Shown here in pieces: positions 40,632-50,508 of a DNA stretch of 58,963 bases. A program made the position numbers and the translations under genes. The notes beneath the pieces are model-generated. The model saw only the letters and a program-made list of their open reading frames with translations. It had not been told where the DNA came from and searched no databases. The number at the start of each line of letters is the position of its first letter. The first letter of the stretch is position 1. Origin of the DNA: CAVIQK01 sp964613035 (GTDB taxonomy: Bacteria; Bacillota; Clostridia; Christensenellales; DTU072); contig CAZTFQ010000012.1 of NCBI GenBank assembly GCA_964613035.1, positions 1 to 58,963 of the forward strand, read 5' to 3'.

Positions 40632-41975
40632 TTACTTCAAGTAAACGACGGTTTCGACGTGTCGGGTATTGGGGAACATATCGTAGGGGCGGACGGACGT
40701 CGGGGTGAAGTCGAGGGCGGCGACGTCGCGAGCGAGGGTCGCGGGATTACAGGATATATAGACTATTTCGTCAATCTTGTCGGCATTGGCGTTGATTGTC
40801 GCGACTACTTCGGAAGACAGCCCTTTCCTCGGCGGATCGAGAAGTAAAACAACCCTACCCGATTCCTTGACCGAGTCTAAGACGTCGGGTAGAATCCGTG
40901 CGGTATCTCCCAAACGGAACTCGCCGTCTATACCCAGCTCTCGATAGAGTCTCTTACCGTCTTCCACTGCCGACGGAATTATCTCGATATTGACAATAGG
41001 GTTACCGTTACGCGCTATTATGGCACCCAAAACGCCTATTCCTGCATATGCGTCTATTACTACGGCATCGGGATAGGAAGATATGACGGATATGACGTCG
41101 GTTAAAATTCTCTCCGCGATCGGAATATTGATCTGCATAAAAGAATACGGGCTGACCGGGAAATCCACGCCGAGGAGAGAGCCCTTAAGTTCCTCTCCGT
41201 AGAGGCGTATCAGACGGTCTCCGAAGATAACGTTGGTGTCCGATTTATTTACGGACAAGTACAGCGTAAAACGCGGAAAAACACTTTTAAGAGCGTCGAC
41301 GAGATAATCGCGATGCGGGACGGAGTCGCCGTTGACGACAAGCGTTACGGACAGACCGTCCTTAAGTTGTCTGGCGACGAGATGTCTTAAAAGTCCCTTT
41401 TTGTTATCGTCGGTGTAAGCCGTCAGGTTGAACTTCTCCGCATAGTCAAGCATTATCGATATAAGTTGTTCTGCCCAGTCTCCGTTGAGAAAGCACTTAC
41501 GGGTAGAGACGACTTTATGAGTCCCCTCTCTGTAGAATCCGAGGCTGACTCGCCCTAGAGTCGTGCCGAAGGGAATGGAGAGTTTATTGCGATAACCGTA
41601 TTCTTCCGACGGGACGACCTCTTCCGCCGTCACTCCGTCGGGGAGGCTCTTCTCGAGGAGCTTGTCGACGTTGGCTCTCTTCAGTTTTAATTGCTCGGAA
41701 TATTCCAGATGAAGAAGACCGCATCCGCCGCAACGGGGAAAGCGGGTACAGACGGGCTTACGTCTATAAGGAGACGGCTCGATCACCTCTATGAGGGTGG
41801 CGTAGGCGTAGTTTCTTTTAACGTGGTCTATACGAACTTTGACCAGCTCGCCTTTAATCGCGTACGAGACGAAAATCACGAAGCCGTCCTTTTTGATGAC
41901 GCCCTCTTCTCCCATTCCGTAATTATCCACTCTCTCCGTGAGGAGCATACCTTGTATCGGTCTGAAATCTTCCAT
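40632..41975 (-). CDS. rlmD: RlmD/TrmA-family class I SAM-dependent RNA (uracil-5-)methyltransferase
   Basis: 447 residues. An N-terminal TRAM domain (about 5-60), iron-sulfur Cys set CTRFPRCGGCGLLH plus a later Cys, a SAM-binding VIDAYAGIGVLG and the catalytic YISCNPATLARD with its nucleophilic Cys place it in the RumA/RlmD class. It probably makes m5U in 23S rRNA (or tRNA). The exact target cannot be told from sequence. The gene has no Shine-Dalgarno site. A -10 TATCAT lies 6 nt before the ATG, so the mRNA may be leaderless. Confidence 0.93.
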   Translation of the reverse strand: MEDFRPIQGMLLTERVDNYGMGEEGVIKKDGFVIFVSYAIKGELVKVRIDHVKRNYAYATLIEVIEPSPYRRKPVCTRFPRCGGCGLLHLEYSEQLKLKRANVDKLLEKSLPDGVTAEEVVPSEEYGYRNKLSIPFGTTLGRVSLGFYREGTHKVVSTRKCFLNGDWAEQLISIMLDYAEKFNLTAYTDDNKKGLLRHLVARQLKDGLSVTLVVNGDSVPHRDYLVDALKSVFPRFTLYLSVNKSDTNVIFGDRLIRLYGEELKGSLLGVDFPVSPYSFMQINIPIAERILTDVISVISSYPDAVVIDAYAGIGVLGAIIARNGNPIVNIEIIPSAVEDGKRLYRELGIDGEFRLGDTARILPDVLDSVKESGRVVLLLDPPRKGLSSEVVATINANADKIDEIVYISCNPATLARDVAALDFTPTSVRPYDMFPNTRHVETVVYLK

Positions 41976-41981
41976 ACGAAT

Positions 41982-42010
41982 ATGATATCATCGAAGGGCT
42001 CAAAACACAA
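41982..42010 (-). promoter_or_regulatory. Promoter predicting a leaderless rlmD mRNA
   Basis: Minus strand: TTGTGT (42005-42010), 17-nt spacer, TATCAT (41982-41987). The expected +1 coincides with the A of the ATG at 41975. Confidence 0.55.
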
Positions 42011-42120
42011 GTTTTTTTAATAATCGCACCGTCGTACTTGACGCACAAACGAAAAACTCGACGTTAAGGGAACCTAACGGCGCACAACGGTTATTGCTAT
42101 AGGCGGCAGAGAGGATTTTA

Positions 42121-42183
42121 GGGGGATAACGTTGTGGATAACTCGGCATTTTGTGGATAACTCGCCGTAAATTCTGTGGATAA
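42121..42183 (+). other. Cluster of three perfect DnaA boxes with flanking AT-rich DNA
   Basis: TGTGGATAA (complement TTATCCACA) occurs perfectly at 42133-42141, 42152-42160 and 42175-42183, all in one orientation and spaced 19 and 23 nt. A weaker GGGGGATAA is at 42121-42129. The next 180 bp to the right are very AT-rich (42185-42355). The boxes lie in a 420-bp gene-free gap between divergent rlmD and the DUF4364 gene. No dnaA or dnaN is in the window, so this may be a regulatory or DnaA-titrating site rather than the origin. Confidence 0.8.
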
Positions 42184-42394
42184 CTCACAAAATCCGCTAT
42201 AATATTACAAATATCGTTTTACTTTTCGGTCGTAGTGGCGGCAAAAAAATCCGACCACAACATATGGTAGGTTAAAAAAAATATTTTTCGATTTTAAAAA
42301 TAATTTTGAAATAAAAATTAAACTAAAAAATTCTGTTGTGATATAATCTTATATACCGCGCTCGAAACGGATTAAGTTATTTCTAAGGATTATT

Positions 42395-42922
42395 ATGCAG
42401 GACGACCAAACCTCTAACAAGTTAATCATAATGTTTGTCTTAGACAAGCTGTCGATGCCCATTCAAGAGGACGTCCTTATCGAAATGTGCTGTTACGACA
42501 ACAATTGGATAACGTATCCGATGTTTGCCAAGCAGACCATTCTCGACCTGGAAAAGAGCGGGTTCATCAATCGTTTCGGGGCGAGTAACGGCAACTATAT
42601 GCTGTCTCTTACGGAAGACGGTTCTACGTGTCTGGGGCACTTCTTCAAGAACATTCATAAGTCGCTCAGAGACGACATAACGGATTTCATATCCGAAAAC
42701 GCCATCAAATACAAGAAAAAACAAGAGTTTTTCTCTGATTACAAAAAGAATCCCGACAGCTCGTACACTGTTACGCTGAAAATCAACGAAGTCAACAAAA
42801 CCATAATGGAGCTAAATCTGAAAGTTCCGTCGAGGCAACTCGCATACAAGATATACGAGAGCTGGGGAGATAAAGCCATAGACGCGTACAAGTCTATATA
42901 CGATCTGCTTCTCAACGTATAA
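42395..42922 (+). CDS. DUF4364 protein (winged-helix-like)
   Basis: 175 residues of the DUF4364 family common in Clostridia. The N-terminal half (about 10-70; NKLIIMFVLDKLSMPIQEDVL) has the layout of a winged helix, and the C-terminal half is alpha/beta. Function unknown; a DNA-binding role is usually assumed. AAGGA lies 7 nt upstream of the ATG. A TATAAT is at about 42340-42345. The gene stands alone between DnaA boxes and a strong terminator, so expression could respond to DnaA. Confidence 0.85.
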   Translation: MQDDQTSNKLIIMFVLDKLSMPIQEDVLIEMCCYDNNWITYPMFAKQTILDLEKSGFINRFGASNGNYMLSLTEDGSTCLGHFFKNIHKSLRDDITDFISENAIKYKKKQEFFSDYKKNPDSSYTVTLKINEVNKTIMELNLKVPSRQLAYKIYESWGDKAIDAYKSIYDLLLNV

Positions 42923-42971
42923 CAAGCAATTAAGGACGGGCGCTCCGATAAGGGCGTCCGTTTTCGTTCAC

Positions 42972-43010
42972 AAAAAAACTCTCGCGTCGATTATACGCGA
43001 GAGTTTTTTA
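42972..43010. terminator. Strong bidirectional terminator
   Basis: Perfect 15-bp stem AAAAAACTCTCGCGT/ACGCGAGAGTTTTTT with loop CGATTAT, between convergent DUF4364 and the sialidase-like gene. Confidence 0.92.
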
Positions 43011-43028
43011 TCCTTAATAATATAGATA

Positions 43029-44249
43029 TTATTCTACGGAATAGATAACGGAGAGGATATAGGGATTGTTGCAATCCATATCGAAGTTGCCGTAGCCGAC
43101 GATATTAAAATTGCCGTTGCCGTCCGCAACCACGCCTGCGTATCCGCCGACGTCTTTAGGGTTGTATTCGTGATTGAAAATAACGTTTTTACCCTTAACG
43201 ATATCGTTGTCGGGGTCGTCGTCCAAGAAGGCTCTGATATCCGCATACTCTCCTACCCAGCCTATCCAGCCGCTGGGGGAATAATTATTGCCGTCCTTAT
43301 ACATACCTCTGAAAGAAACGAGGAGTTTTCCGGTCTTGACGTCGTATTCCGCCTTATGTCTCTCGCCCGTAATTTCGTTGAAGAGTTCTTTAGGCTCGGA
43401 CCAAGTGAGACCTTCGTCGGTGGATATCGCGCCGTAGGAATTGCTCTTATGAGCATTGGCGCGGGCAAGAAGCATCAATTCCGATCCGTCGGGGCTGCGG
43501 AGCATTTCCACTTCGCACAGATTGGCGGATTTTTCTATCTCTCTCCACCGAGAAAGATACGGCTCGGGTTTAGACCACTGTTGATTACCGTTTTCGTCAA
43601 AGGTAAGATACGTCTTATAATTGATGAAATCGTAATTGTGGTATACACCCATCCACTTATCGATATAATTGCCGTCGGAGTCTTTTAAGTGGGTAAGGCT
43701 CGCCATTGCGACGATTGCTTTATGATAATCGCCGAGAGTATCCTCGTCGCCTACGTATTCGTCATAGAAGTACTGAAATTCCGAAAAAGTCTCGCACTCG
43801 TCGGTGGAGATGGACGTACAGAAACCGCCTCCGTCCTTGCCCCAGCCGGGGACTCCCGTAATCAGGATATATTTTCTACTTCCGTCCTGAAAATCCAAGC
43901 CGTATATAGTGGGGGTCTCGTTGGAGTTTTCCCAACTGGAGGGAGTAGTCAAATCTTCCGACCAGGTTCTGCCGAAGTCGGAGGACTTTTTCATCTTCAG
44001 CGCGCCTTTTCCGTGACCCTTGACATAGAAGCAATAAATATCGCCGTCGGTCGTCATAACCGTATCGGAGTGACCGAAATATTGGTCGTCGTCCTTGTCG
44101 ACGACGGACTTATCGTCCTCGGAAATCTCGTCTACGGGCAGCGAATAAATCGAGTCGGGCATTTCGAACTCGTATTTTTTGACACAACCTACGAGAAGCA
44201 GCGGGAACAGAAGAACGATCGATACTGCGTAAAGTAATTTGTTTTTCAT
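43029..44249 (-). CDS. Sialidase-superfamily lipoprotein (Asp-box propeller)
   Basis: 406 residues. Lipobox LLVGC (Cys22) anchors it outside the cell. Three Asp-box motifs are visible: SSDFGRTW (89-96), STDECETF (148-155) and STDEGLTW (about 270). A six-bladed sialidase-type propeller is therefore expected. The Arg triad of true sialidases is not obvious and the substrate is unknown. The start codon overlaps the ligA stop, and GGAGG inside ligA is its ribosome site. A surface glycan enzyme therefore shares an operon with DNA replication and repair genes. Confidence 0.8.
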   Translation of the reverse strand: MKNKLLYAVSIVLLFPLLLVGCVKKYEFEMPDSIYSLPVDEISEDDKSVVDKDDDQYFGHSDTVMTTDGDIYCFYVKGHGKGALKMKKSSDFGRTWSEDLTTPSSWENSNETPTIYGLDFQDGSRKYILITGVPGWGKDGGGFCTSISTDECETFSEFQYFYDEYVGDEDTLGDYHKAIVAMASLTHLKDSDGNYIDKWMGVYHNYDFINYKTYLTFDENGNQQWSKPEPYLSRWREIEKSANLCEVEMLRSPDGSELMLLARANAHKSNSYGAISTDEGLTWSEPKELFNEITGERHKAEYDVKTGKLLVSFRGMYKDGNNYSPSGWIGWVGEYADIRAFLDDDPDNDIVKGKNVIFNHEYNPKDVGGYAGVVADGNGNFNIVGYGNFDMDCNNPYILSVIYSVE

Positions 44250-46201
44250 TTTATTGCCTCCTTAAAGTCCTCTTCGGACCAAATTTCAATACCCAGTTTT
44301 TTTGCCTTTTCCAGTTTCGAACCGGCTTCTCCTCCGGCGATAACCAGATTGACGCTCTTGGTAACGGACTCCGAGACCGTGCCTCCGAGACTCTTGATAA
44401 TCTCTTGAGCTTTACTTCTCTTATAGGAAGCAAGCGTGCCCGTGAGGACGACGTTCTTACCCGAAAAGACACCTTTCGAAACGGTCTCTTTCTCTTCGAA
44501 TCGGATACCTTTTTTAATCAGCGCGTCCACTGTCGCGGCATTATCGGGGGAGGCAAAGAAGTCTATGACGCCGTTGGCCATAACGTCGCCGAAATCGGGC
44601 AGAGCGATTAATTCCATATACGAGGCTCGTCTGACGTCGTCGAGGGTACGGAAGGTATCTGCCATCACTTCGGCGGTCTTCTTTCCGATGTTTGGGATAC
44701 CTATTGCGAATAAAAAGCGTGCCAATGTGGTGTTTTTCGATTTTTGTATACTCTCGACAAGGTTGTTTGCCTTCTTTTCTTTGAAGCCGTCCAGAGTCAA
44801 CAAGAGGTCTGCGGTGAGGTCGTAAAGCGCGTCGGGAGTTTTGACTCCCAGCTCGGCGTGGAGCTGCTCGCAAGTTTTCTCTGATAGGCCTTCTATATCC
44901 ATACACGGACGGGAGGCGAAGTGTGACAATCTGGATATGATGCTGGGGGCGCAGGCGTCTTTGTTTTCACAATATAAAAAGGCTCCTTTTTTTACGACGG
45001 TACCGCCGCATTCCGGGCATATCGACGGAGGGGTAATTTCGATACTGGACTCGGATGTGGTCGCCACTCCCGTTATCTCGGGGATAACGTCGTTGCTTCT
45101 TCTGATGAAGACTCTATCTCCGATTTTCACGCCCTTTTTCTTAATATCGTCTATATTGTTGAGAGTGGCGTGCCTTACGGTGACGCCCATAAGGTCTACG
45201 GGAGTGAGTTCCGCTATAGGATTAAGTTTTCCGGTACGAGACACCTGCCAGATAACGTTCTCGAGGACGGTGGTCGTCTCTTCCGCTTTATACTTATAGG
45301 CTATCGCCCAGCGGGGGAACTTGTCGGTGAAGCCGAGCTCTTCTCTTATCGACATATCGTCGATTTTGACTACGGCTCCGTCTATCAAAAAGTCGAGCGA
45401 CGGGCGAAGTTCTTCTATCTCGTCGAGGGCTCTTTTCACGTCGGTTATATTGTCCGCCACCGCGAAAAAATCGTCGGTAAGGAACCCCCAGCTCTTAAGG
45501 AGGTCTCTTACTTCCGTCTGACGTCGCACTTCCGTGCCGTCTATATATCCTATATTATAAGCCATGAAGTCGAGATTGCGCGACGCGGTAACGGCGGGAT
45601 CGAGATTGCGGATGGCGCCTGCGACGCCGTTGCGGGCGTTTTTTAGCGGGACGACACCGTCTCGGGCGTTGTAAGCTTTAAGCTCCGAGAGCCTCATCAA
45701 GCCTTCTCCCTGCACTTCCACTTCTCTCTTAAAAGGAATGGAGAGGGGCACCGTACGGATTGTCTTGATCTGTTCCGTAACGTCTTCTCCTTGTATTCCG
45801 TCTCCTCTGGTGGCTCCGGTGACGAGGTAACCGTCTCTATATGTCAGAGAGAGAGTCAGACCGTCGAATTTTTTTTCCACCGTCATACGCGGGACATAGC
45901 CGACGGCTTTTTCTATTCTGGCGAAAAAGTTTTCTATACCTTCCGTCGTCTGGGATTTATCCAGAGAATAGAGTCTGAGGCGATGTTTATATTCGGCGAA
46001 TTCCGTCAAAACTTTATCGCCGACTCTCTTGGTCGGGGAGTCGGGAAGGACAATCGCCAGCTCGTCTTCCAGCCTTAAAAGCTCGTCGTAGAGGGCATCG
46101 TACTCCTTGTCGGAGACGGTGGGAGCGTCGAGGGTGTAATATTCGTAAGCGTAGCGATTGAGATCGGCTACGAGGCGAGCCATTCTGTCTATATCTTTCA
46201 T
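44246..46201 (-). CDS. ligA: NAD-dependent DNA ligase
   Basis: 651 residues, near the usual about 670. Adenylated Lys111 lies in VEKKFDGL. Then come the OB fold, the four-Cys zinc finger (CPECGG ... CENKDAC), helix-hairpin-helix repeats and a C-terminal BRCT domain (VFSGKNVVLTGTLASYKRSKAQE). It seals nicks in replication and repair. It is 7 nt downstream of pcrA and overlaps the sialidase-like gene by 4 nt. Confidence 0.97.
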   Translation of the reverse strand: MKDIDRMARLVADLNRYAYEYYTLDAPTVSDKEYDALYDELLRLEDELAIVLPDSPTKRVGDKVLTEFAEYKHRLRLYSLDKSQTTEGIENFFARIEKAVGYVPRMTVEKKFDGLTLSLTYRDGYLVTGATRGDGIQGEDVTEQIKTIRTVPLSIPFKREVEVQGEGLMRLSELKAYNARDGVVPLKNARNGVAGAIRNLDPAVTASRNLDFMAYNIGYIDGTEVRRQTEVRDLLKSWGFLTDDFFAVADNITDVKRALDEIEELRPSLDFLIDGAVVKIDDMSIREELGFTDKFPRWAIAYKYKAEETTTVLENVIWQVSRTGKLNPIAELTPVDLMGVTVRHATLNNIDDIKKKGVKIGDRVFIRRSNDVIPEITGVATTSESSIEITPPSICPECGGTVVKKGAFLYCENKDACAPSIISRLSHFASRPCMDIEGLSEKTCEQLHAELGVKTPDALYDLTADLLLTLDGFKEKKANNLVESIQKSKNTTLARFLFAIGIPNIGKKTAEVMADTFRTLDDVRRASYMELIALPDFGDVMANGVIDFFASPDNAATVDALIKKGIRFEEKETVSKGVFSGKNVVLTGTLASYKRSKAQEIIKSLGGTVSESVTKSVNLVIAGGEAGSKLEKAKKLGIEIWSEEDFKEAIK

Positions 46202-46208
46202 ATATCTC

Positions 46209-48410
46209 CTATTTAACGGTCAAAGGCGCCGTAGAGAGGACGAATTTTTTTATTCCCGCGTCCTTAAACAGGACCGACACGGTATCGTCCACCACGACGA
46301 TGACGGTACCTTCACCGTATCTGGGGTGAGTGACGCAGGCCCCCGAAACGAATTTTTTCAGGTCGGAAGAGGACTTTTTCAGGGGAGCGGACTGAGAAAC
46401 GGTCTTCATCGAAGGCTCCGTGGCGGTGACGTATGGGGAATAACTTCTCGGTCTAATCGTAGAAGACAACTTTGGGGCGGAGCGTTGTTCTTTTTTACCG
46501 CCTTGAGCTTCCTCTATGAATCTGGAGGGCAGGCTGGCTTTTACTCCGCCGAACATAAAGCGCTGGGTGGTGTAGGTTATGTAGAGTCTGTCCTTGGCTC
46601 TGGTAGCCGCGACGTACATCAAGCGGCGCTCTTCTTCTATGCCGTCTTCCTTTTCTCTGACGGTTTTCTGAGACGGGAGGATGTTTTCTTCGCAAGCGAC
46701 GATAAAGACTACGGGGAACTCGAGACCTTTGACGGCGTGGATGGTAGCGAGCGTGACGAAGTTACCGTCCTCGACGTCGCCCTTGGACTGAAGGGTGCAT
46801 GACGCGAGGAAGTCTTGCAGCACGGTGCCGCCGGTGCTCCTGACGTAGTCTCTGACGTAAGAGACTAGTTCTTGAATATTGAGCCAGCGGTTGTAATCCT
46901 CTTCTTTTTGTTTACCGTCTTTATCGAAAGTACGATACGCACTCTCGAAATCGACTTTTTCCACAAGATATTTGACGAAGTCGTCCAATCTCATATCGCG
47001 ATTGGCTATGATAAGGTCGGACATAAGATCCGAGAAGGATTCAAGTTTCTTTTCCGCGGAGACGGGGACGCAGTCGTAGGAAGAAATATTATTGATTAAT
47101 TCCATTAAATGCAAGCCGTTTTCCTTGGCGAAAGAGACCAATTTGTCTATAGTGGTCTCGCCGAGTCCGCGTCTGGGGAAATTAACGATACGTTCTACCG
47201 CTTCGTCGTCGTCGGGATTGACCAAAACTCTTAAATAGGCAAAGACGTCGAGGACTTCTTTTCTGTCGAAGAACTTAAATCCGCCGAACACTTTATAATC
47301 TATCTGAGAGGCGTAGAGTTTTTGTTCGAAATTACGAGTAATGGCATTGTTTCTGACCAAAATAGCAAAATCTTTATCTCTATAACCGTTATAATACTTG
47401 AGATTGCGTATGGTGGCGATGACTCTGTCCGCCTCTTCTCTCTCGTTGTAGCAGGATATATACTCGACTTTGGCACCGCCGTCGCGCTCGGTAAACAAAG
47501 TCTTGGCGTAACGAGTCGCGTTATGCTTGATGACGTTGTTGGCTACGTCCAAAATTTGGGAGGTGGAGCGGTAGTTTTGTTCCAGCTTAAACACGTGAGC
47601 GTCGGGATAATCCTTGTCGAAGTTGAGGATATTCTCGATTTTGGCACCTCTCCAGGCGTAAATGGACTGGTCGTCGTCGCCTACGACGAAGAGATTACGG
47701 CGCTTGGAGGCGAGTTTTTTGATAATTCTAATCTGAATTTCGTTGGTGTCCTGAAATTCGTCGACGTGAATATATTTGAGTTTGTTTTGATAATATTCGA
47801 GAGCTTCGGGATGATTTTCAAACAATTCGGCTACTTTGATAAGCAAGTCGTCGAAGTCGAGGGCATTGGAGTTTTTCATCGACTCCTCGTATGCTTCGTA
47901 GACTTCTTGCATCTCTTCCGTACCGTCTTCGGACGGCATATCGGTCACGAAGTCTCGGGGAGAGATACACAGACTCTTGGCGTAAGAAATGATACCGAGG
48001 ACGTCTTTACTTTCCGCGTCGATATGTTTTTCTCTCAAAATTCTTTTTACCACTCTGTCGGCGTCGTTTTCCGAATAAATGGAAAAGCTCGTCTTATATC
48101 CGAGTAAGCCTATATAGCGTCTCAATACGCTGGTACAGAAGCTGTGGATGGTGGAGACCCAGACGTCTTCGCCTCCGTCCGTCATATTGCGGATGCGTTC
48201 TTTCATCTCGTCGGCGGCTTTGTTGGTAAAAGTAACCGCTAGAATCTGATACGGAAGAGCCAATCCGGAATTGATGATATAAGCTATACGGTGGGTAAGC
48301 ACGCGCGTTTTGCCGCTGCCTGCGCCTGCCAAAACGAGTACGGGACCTTCCGTGCATTGCACGGCTTCCTGCTGAACGGGATTAAGTTTTTGTAAAGTAT
48401 AATCTTGCAT
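46209..48410 (-). CDS. pcrA: ATP-dependent DNA helicase PcrA/UvrD
   Basis: 733 residues from the ATG at 48410, which has GGAAGG nine nt upstream. A TTG six codons earlier is possible but lies inside the dGTPase-like gene. Superfamily 1 motifs run in order: Q-motif LNPVQQEAV, Walker A AGAGSGKT, VDEFQDTN, QNYRS, and motif VI VAATRAKDRLYI. The C-terminal tail ends in the PcrA-type small domain (HPRYGEGTVI ... VLFKDAGIKKFVL). It unwinds DNA in repair and rolling-circle replication. It sits between the dGTPase-like gene and ligA. Confidence 0.97.
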   Translation of the reverse strand: MQDYTLQKLNPVQQEAVQCTEGPVLVLAGAGSGKTRVLTHRIAYIINSGLALPYQILAVTFTNKAADEMKERIRNMTDGGEDVWVSTIHSFCTSVLRRYIGLLGYKTSFSIYSENDADRVVKRILREKHIDAESKDVLGIISYAKSLCISPRDFVTDMPSEDGTEEMQEVYEAYEESMKNSNALDFDDLLIKVAELFENHPEALEYYQNKLKYIHVDEFQDTNEIQIRIIKKLASKRRNLFVVGDDDQSIYAWRGAKIENILNFDKDYPDAHVFKLEQNYRSTSQILDVANNVIKHNATRYAKTLFTERDGGAKVEYISCYNEREEADRVIATIRNLKYYNGYRDKDFAILVRNNAITRNFEQKLYASQIDYKVFGGFKFFDRKEVLDVFAYLRVLVNPDDDEAVERIVNFPRRGLGETTIDKLVSFAKENGLHLMELINNISSYDCVPVSAEKKLESFSDLMSDLIIANRDMRLDDFVKYLVEKVDFESAYRTFDKDGKQKEEDYNRWLNIQELVSYVRDYVRSTGGTVLQDFLASCTLQSKGDVEDGNFVTLATIHAVKGLEFPVVFIVACEENILPSQKTVREKEDGIEEERRLMYVAATRAKDRLYITYTTQRFMFGGVKASLPSRFIEEAQGGKKEQRSAPKLSSTIRPRSYSPYVTATEPSMKTVSQSAPLKKSSSDLKKFVSGACVTHPRYGEGTVIVVVDDTVSVLFKDAGIKKFVLSTAPLTVK

Positions 48411-48415
48411 GTAAA

Positions 48416-49408
48416 TCAACCTTCCCAAACATCGGGTATCATGAGTTTTTGCGCCAGACGGATCGCATAAACGTCCGTCATCGATGCTATATAATCTACG
48501 ACGAACACTTTAGGCTCGTCGCTGTTGACTCTGTAAGTGGCGGGGACTTCGTCGACGTGGGTGGAATAATAATCGTACAAGTACGTCAAAAGCCTCCTCG
48601 CTTTTTCTTCTTCTCCGCTGACTACGGGAGAGAAATACACTCTCTCGAACATAAAGCGATACAGTCTGTCCATAGCGGATTCCATATCGTCGGACAATCG
48701 GACCTCGGGCTTATTAAGGCTGTTGGATACGATATCGGTTACCAGAGTATCTATTCTGTCGGACTTGGAGCTGCCCAAGGTGGATACGACGTCGAGGGGG
48801 AGTTCCGTCTCGGACAAAATTCCGGCTTCTATGGCATCGTCTATATCGTGATTGAGATAAGCTATTCTGTCGGAGTAACTGACTATTTTACCTTCCAGCG
48901 TAGAGGGGTGCGTGGACAGTTTATGGTTAAGTATACCGTCTCTTACTTCCGCGGTCAAGTTGAGTCCCCTGCCGTTGTTTTCGAGTTTTTCCACCACTCT
49001 TAAGCTCTGCTCGTTGTGCTTAAAGCCTCCGCTGATCTCGTCGAGGACTTTTTCTCCTATATGTCCGAATGGCGTATGACCGAGGTCGTGTCCCAAAGCT
49101 ATAGCCTCGGTGAGGTCCTCGTTGAGTCTCAAGCATCTCGAAATTGTACGAGCTATCTGGGTGACCTCGAGAGTATGAGTGAGACGAGTACGATAATGGT
49201 CACCCGACGGGGACAAGAAGACCTGAGTCTTATGTTTTAAGCGCCTAAAGGACTTACAGTGTATTATTCTGTCGCGGTCGCGCTGAAAATCAGTCCTGAG
49301 AGGACATTCCTTTTCGGGGACGCATCTACCCGCGGAGCCGTCGGAAGGGACCGCATACGGGGAGAGCCAGAGTTTTTCGTACCGTAAATATTCTTCTTTC
49401 ACGTTCAT
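48416..49408 (-). CDS. dgt: dGTPase-like HD-domain phosphohydrolase
   Basis: 330 residues of the deoxyguanosinetriphosphate triphosphohydrolase-like family. The HD metal site is formed by His of RTRLTHTLEV, HD of ALGHDLGHTPFGH and a downstream Asp (SYSDRIAYLNHD). It opens dNTPs to nucleoside and triphosphate. It overlaps the kinase gene by 4 nt and precedes pcrA by 5 nt, fitting a nucleotide-pool or replication operon. Confidence 0.92.
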   Translation of the reverse strand: MNVKEEYLRYEKLWLSPYAVPSDGSAGRCVPEKECPLRTDFQRDRDRIIHCKSFRRLKHKTQVFLSPSGDHYRTRLTHTLEVTQIARTISRCLRLNEDLTEAIALGHDLGHTPFGHIGEKVLDEISGGFKHNEQSLRVVEKLENNGRGLNLTAEVRDGILNHKLSTHPSTLEGKIVSYSDRIAYLNHDIDDAIEAGILSETELPLDVVSTLGSSKSDRIDTLVTDIVSNSLNKPEVRLSDDMESAMDRLYRFMFERVYFSPVVSGEEEKARRLLTYLYDYYSTHVDEVPATYRVNSDEPKVFVVDYIASMTDVYAIRLAQKLMIPDVWEG

Positions 49409-50508
49409 AATTCAAAATAAAACGTACTGCCGCAGCCGGGCACGCTCTGTATGCCGTAGCGCGCTTTATGAGCCTCCAGAATCGTCTTGACTATGGCGAG
49501 ACCTAGTCCGGTGCCCTTAGTCTGGCGCTTATTGGTCGCGGAGGATCTGTAGTAACGTTGCCACACTTTAATTTTATCTTCGTCGCTCATACCTTTTCCG
49601 GTATCTCTGACTTCGAATCTGACTTTTTGTTTCCCGGTCTTTTTTAGGGTGACTTCTATCAATTTGTCGTCGCCGGTGTAATTGACGGCGTTGGCGATAA
49701 GGTTATAGACGACCTGCTCGAGTCTTTTTTCGTCGCCGCGGACGGTCAAGCCTTCTTCTATATCGACGCGGACGTCGTAACCGTCGTTTTCTTCAAGATA
49801 ACGAAAACTCTCCGCTACTCTGGATGTTAGAGCGGACATATCGACGTCGGACATATTCATAATGGCGGCGCCCGCCACCTCGATTTTCGACAAATCCAAA
49901 ATATCCTGTACGAGCAGGGTCATTCTGTCGGCTTCGTCCACGATGATTTCGCAATGACGGTCGCGTTTTTCCTTATTATCGCCGGATACTTCCTTAATCA
50001 TCTCGGCGTACGCTTTGATTATGGTAAGCGGAGTACGGAGGTCGTGGGAGACGTTGGCTAAAAAGTCTCTTCTTAAGGAGTCGGTCTCGAAGAGCTTCTC
50101 GTTCATAAAAGCGAGGCTCTCGGAAAGCTCGTCTATCTCGGTGTAACCTTTTATGTTAAAATCGACGTTTTTTTCGCCGTCGGCGACTCTTTTGGCTACT
50201 ATCGTCAGCTTATTGATCGGCTTGGAGAGCATATAAGAGACGATGACGGATATAACGGCGCACAACACGATAGAGGCGAGCGTTATGTAGAACATCAGCA
50301 TAATGACGCTGTCCATACGCACGTAATCCTTATAATACGCGTGAAAAGCGTCGCTGTCCGATCTCATGAAGATTGCCACCGCGACCCAAAAGACGATAAA
50401 TATCGTAATGATGACTATCATAAAACTTATCAATATGCGAGTGTTCATACTGCGCATATCGATAGTTTTGTCACGCTTTTTCGGTTTTTGATTACTCGTT
50501 GATTTCAA
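49405..50508 (-). CDS. HAMP-type sensor histidine kinase
   Basis: 367 residues. Two membrane helices (about 24-47 and 68-93) flank a short extracytoplasmic loop of only about 20 residues. HAMP follows, then the HisKA site NVSHDLRTPL with His155 and an ATP domain with NLIANAVNY, DTGKGM and GTGLGL. The small sensor loop suggests it monitors membrane state or a partner protein. It is paired with the response regulator upstream by a 17-nt overlap. Confidence 0.95.
   Translation of the reverse strand: MKSTSNQKPKKRDKTIDMRSMNTRILISFMIVIITIFIVFWVAVAIFMRSDSDAFHAYYKDYVRMDSVIMLMFYITLASIVLCAVISVIVSYMLSKPINKLTIVAKRVADGEKNVDFNIKGYTEIDELSESLAFMNEKLFETDSLRRDFLANVSHDLRTPLTIIKAYAEMIKEVSGDNKEKRDRHCEIIVDEADRMTLLVQDILDLSKIEVAGAAIMNMSDVDMSALTSRVAESFRYLEENDGYDVRVDIEEGLTVRGDEKRLEQVVYNLIANAVNYTGDDKLIEVTLKKTGKQKVRFEVRDTGKGMSDEDKIKVWQRYYRSSATNKRQTKGTGLGLAIVKTILEAHKARYGIQSVPGCGSTFYFEL

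Noticed and set aside
42121..42355. Chromosomal origin of replication
   Set aside because: There is no dnaA/dnaN and no change of gene direction at this place, so only a DnaA-box cluster is claimed.
48411..48428. TTG start for pcrA
   Set aside because: The ATG at 48410 has a good ribosome site and begins the conserved N-terminus. The upstream TTG lies inside the dGTPase-like gene.
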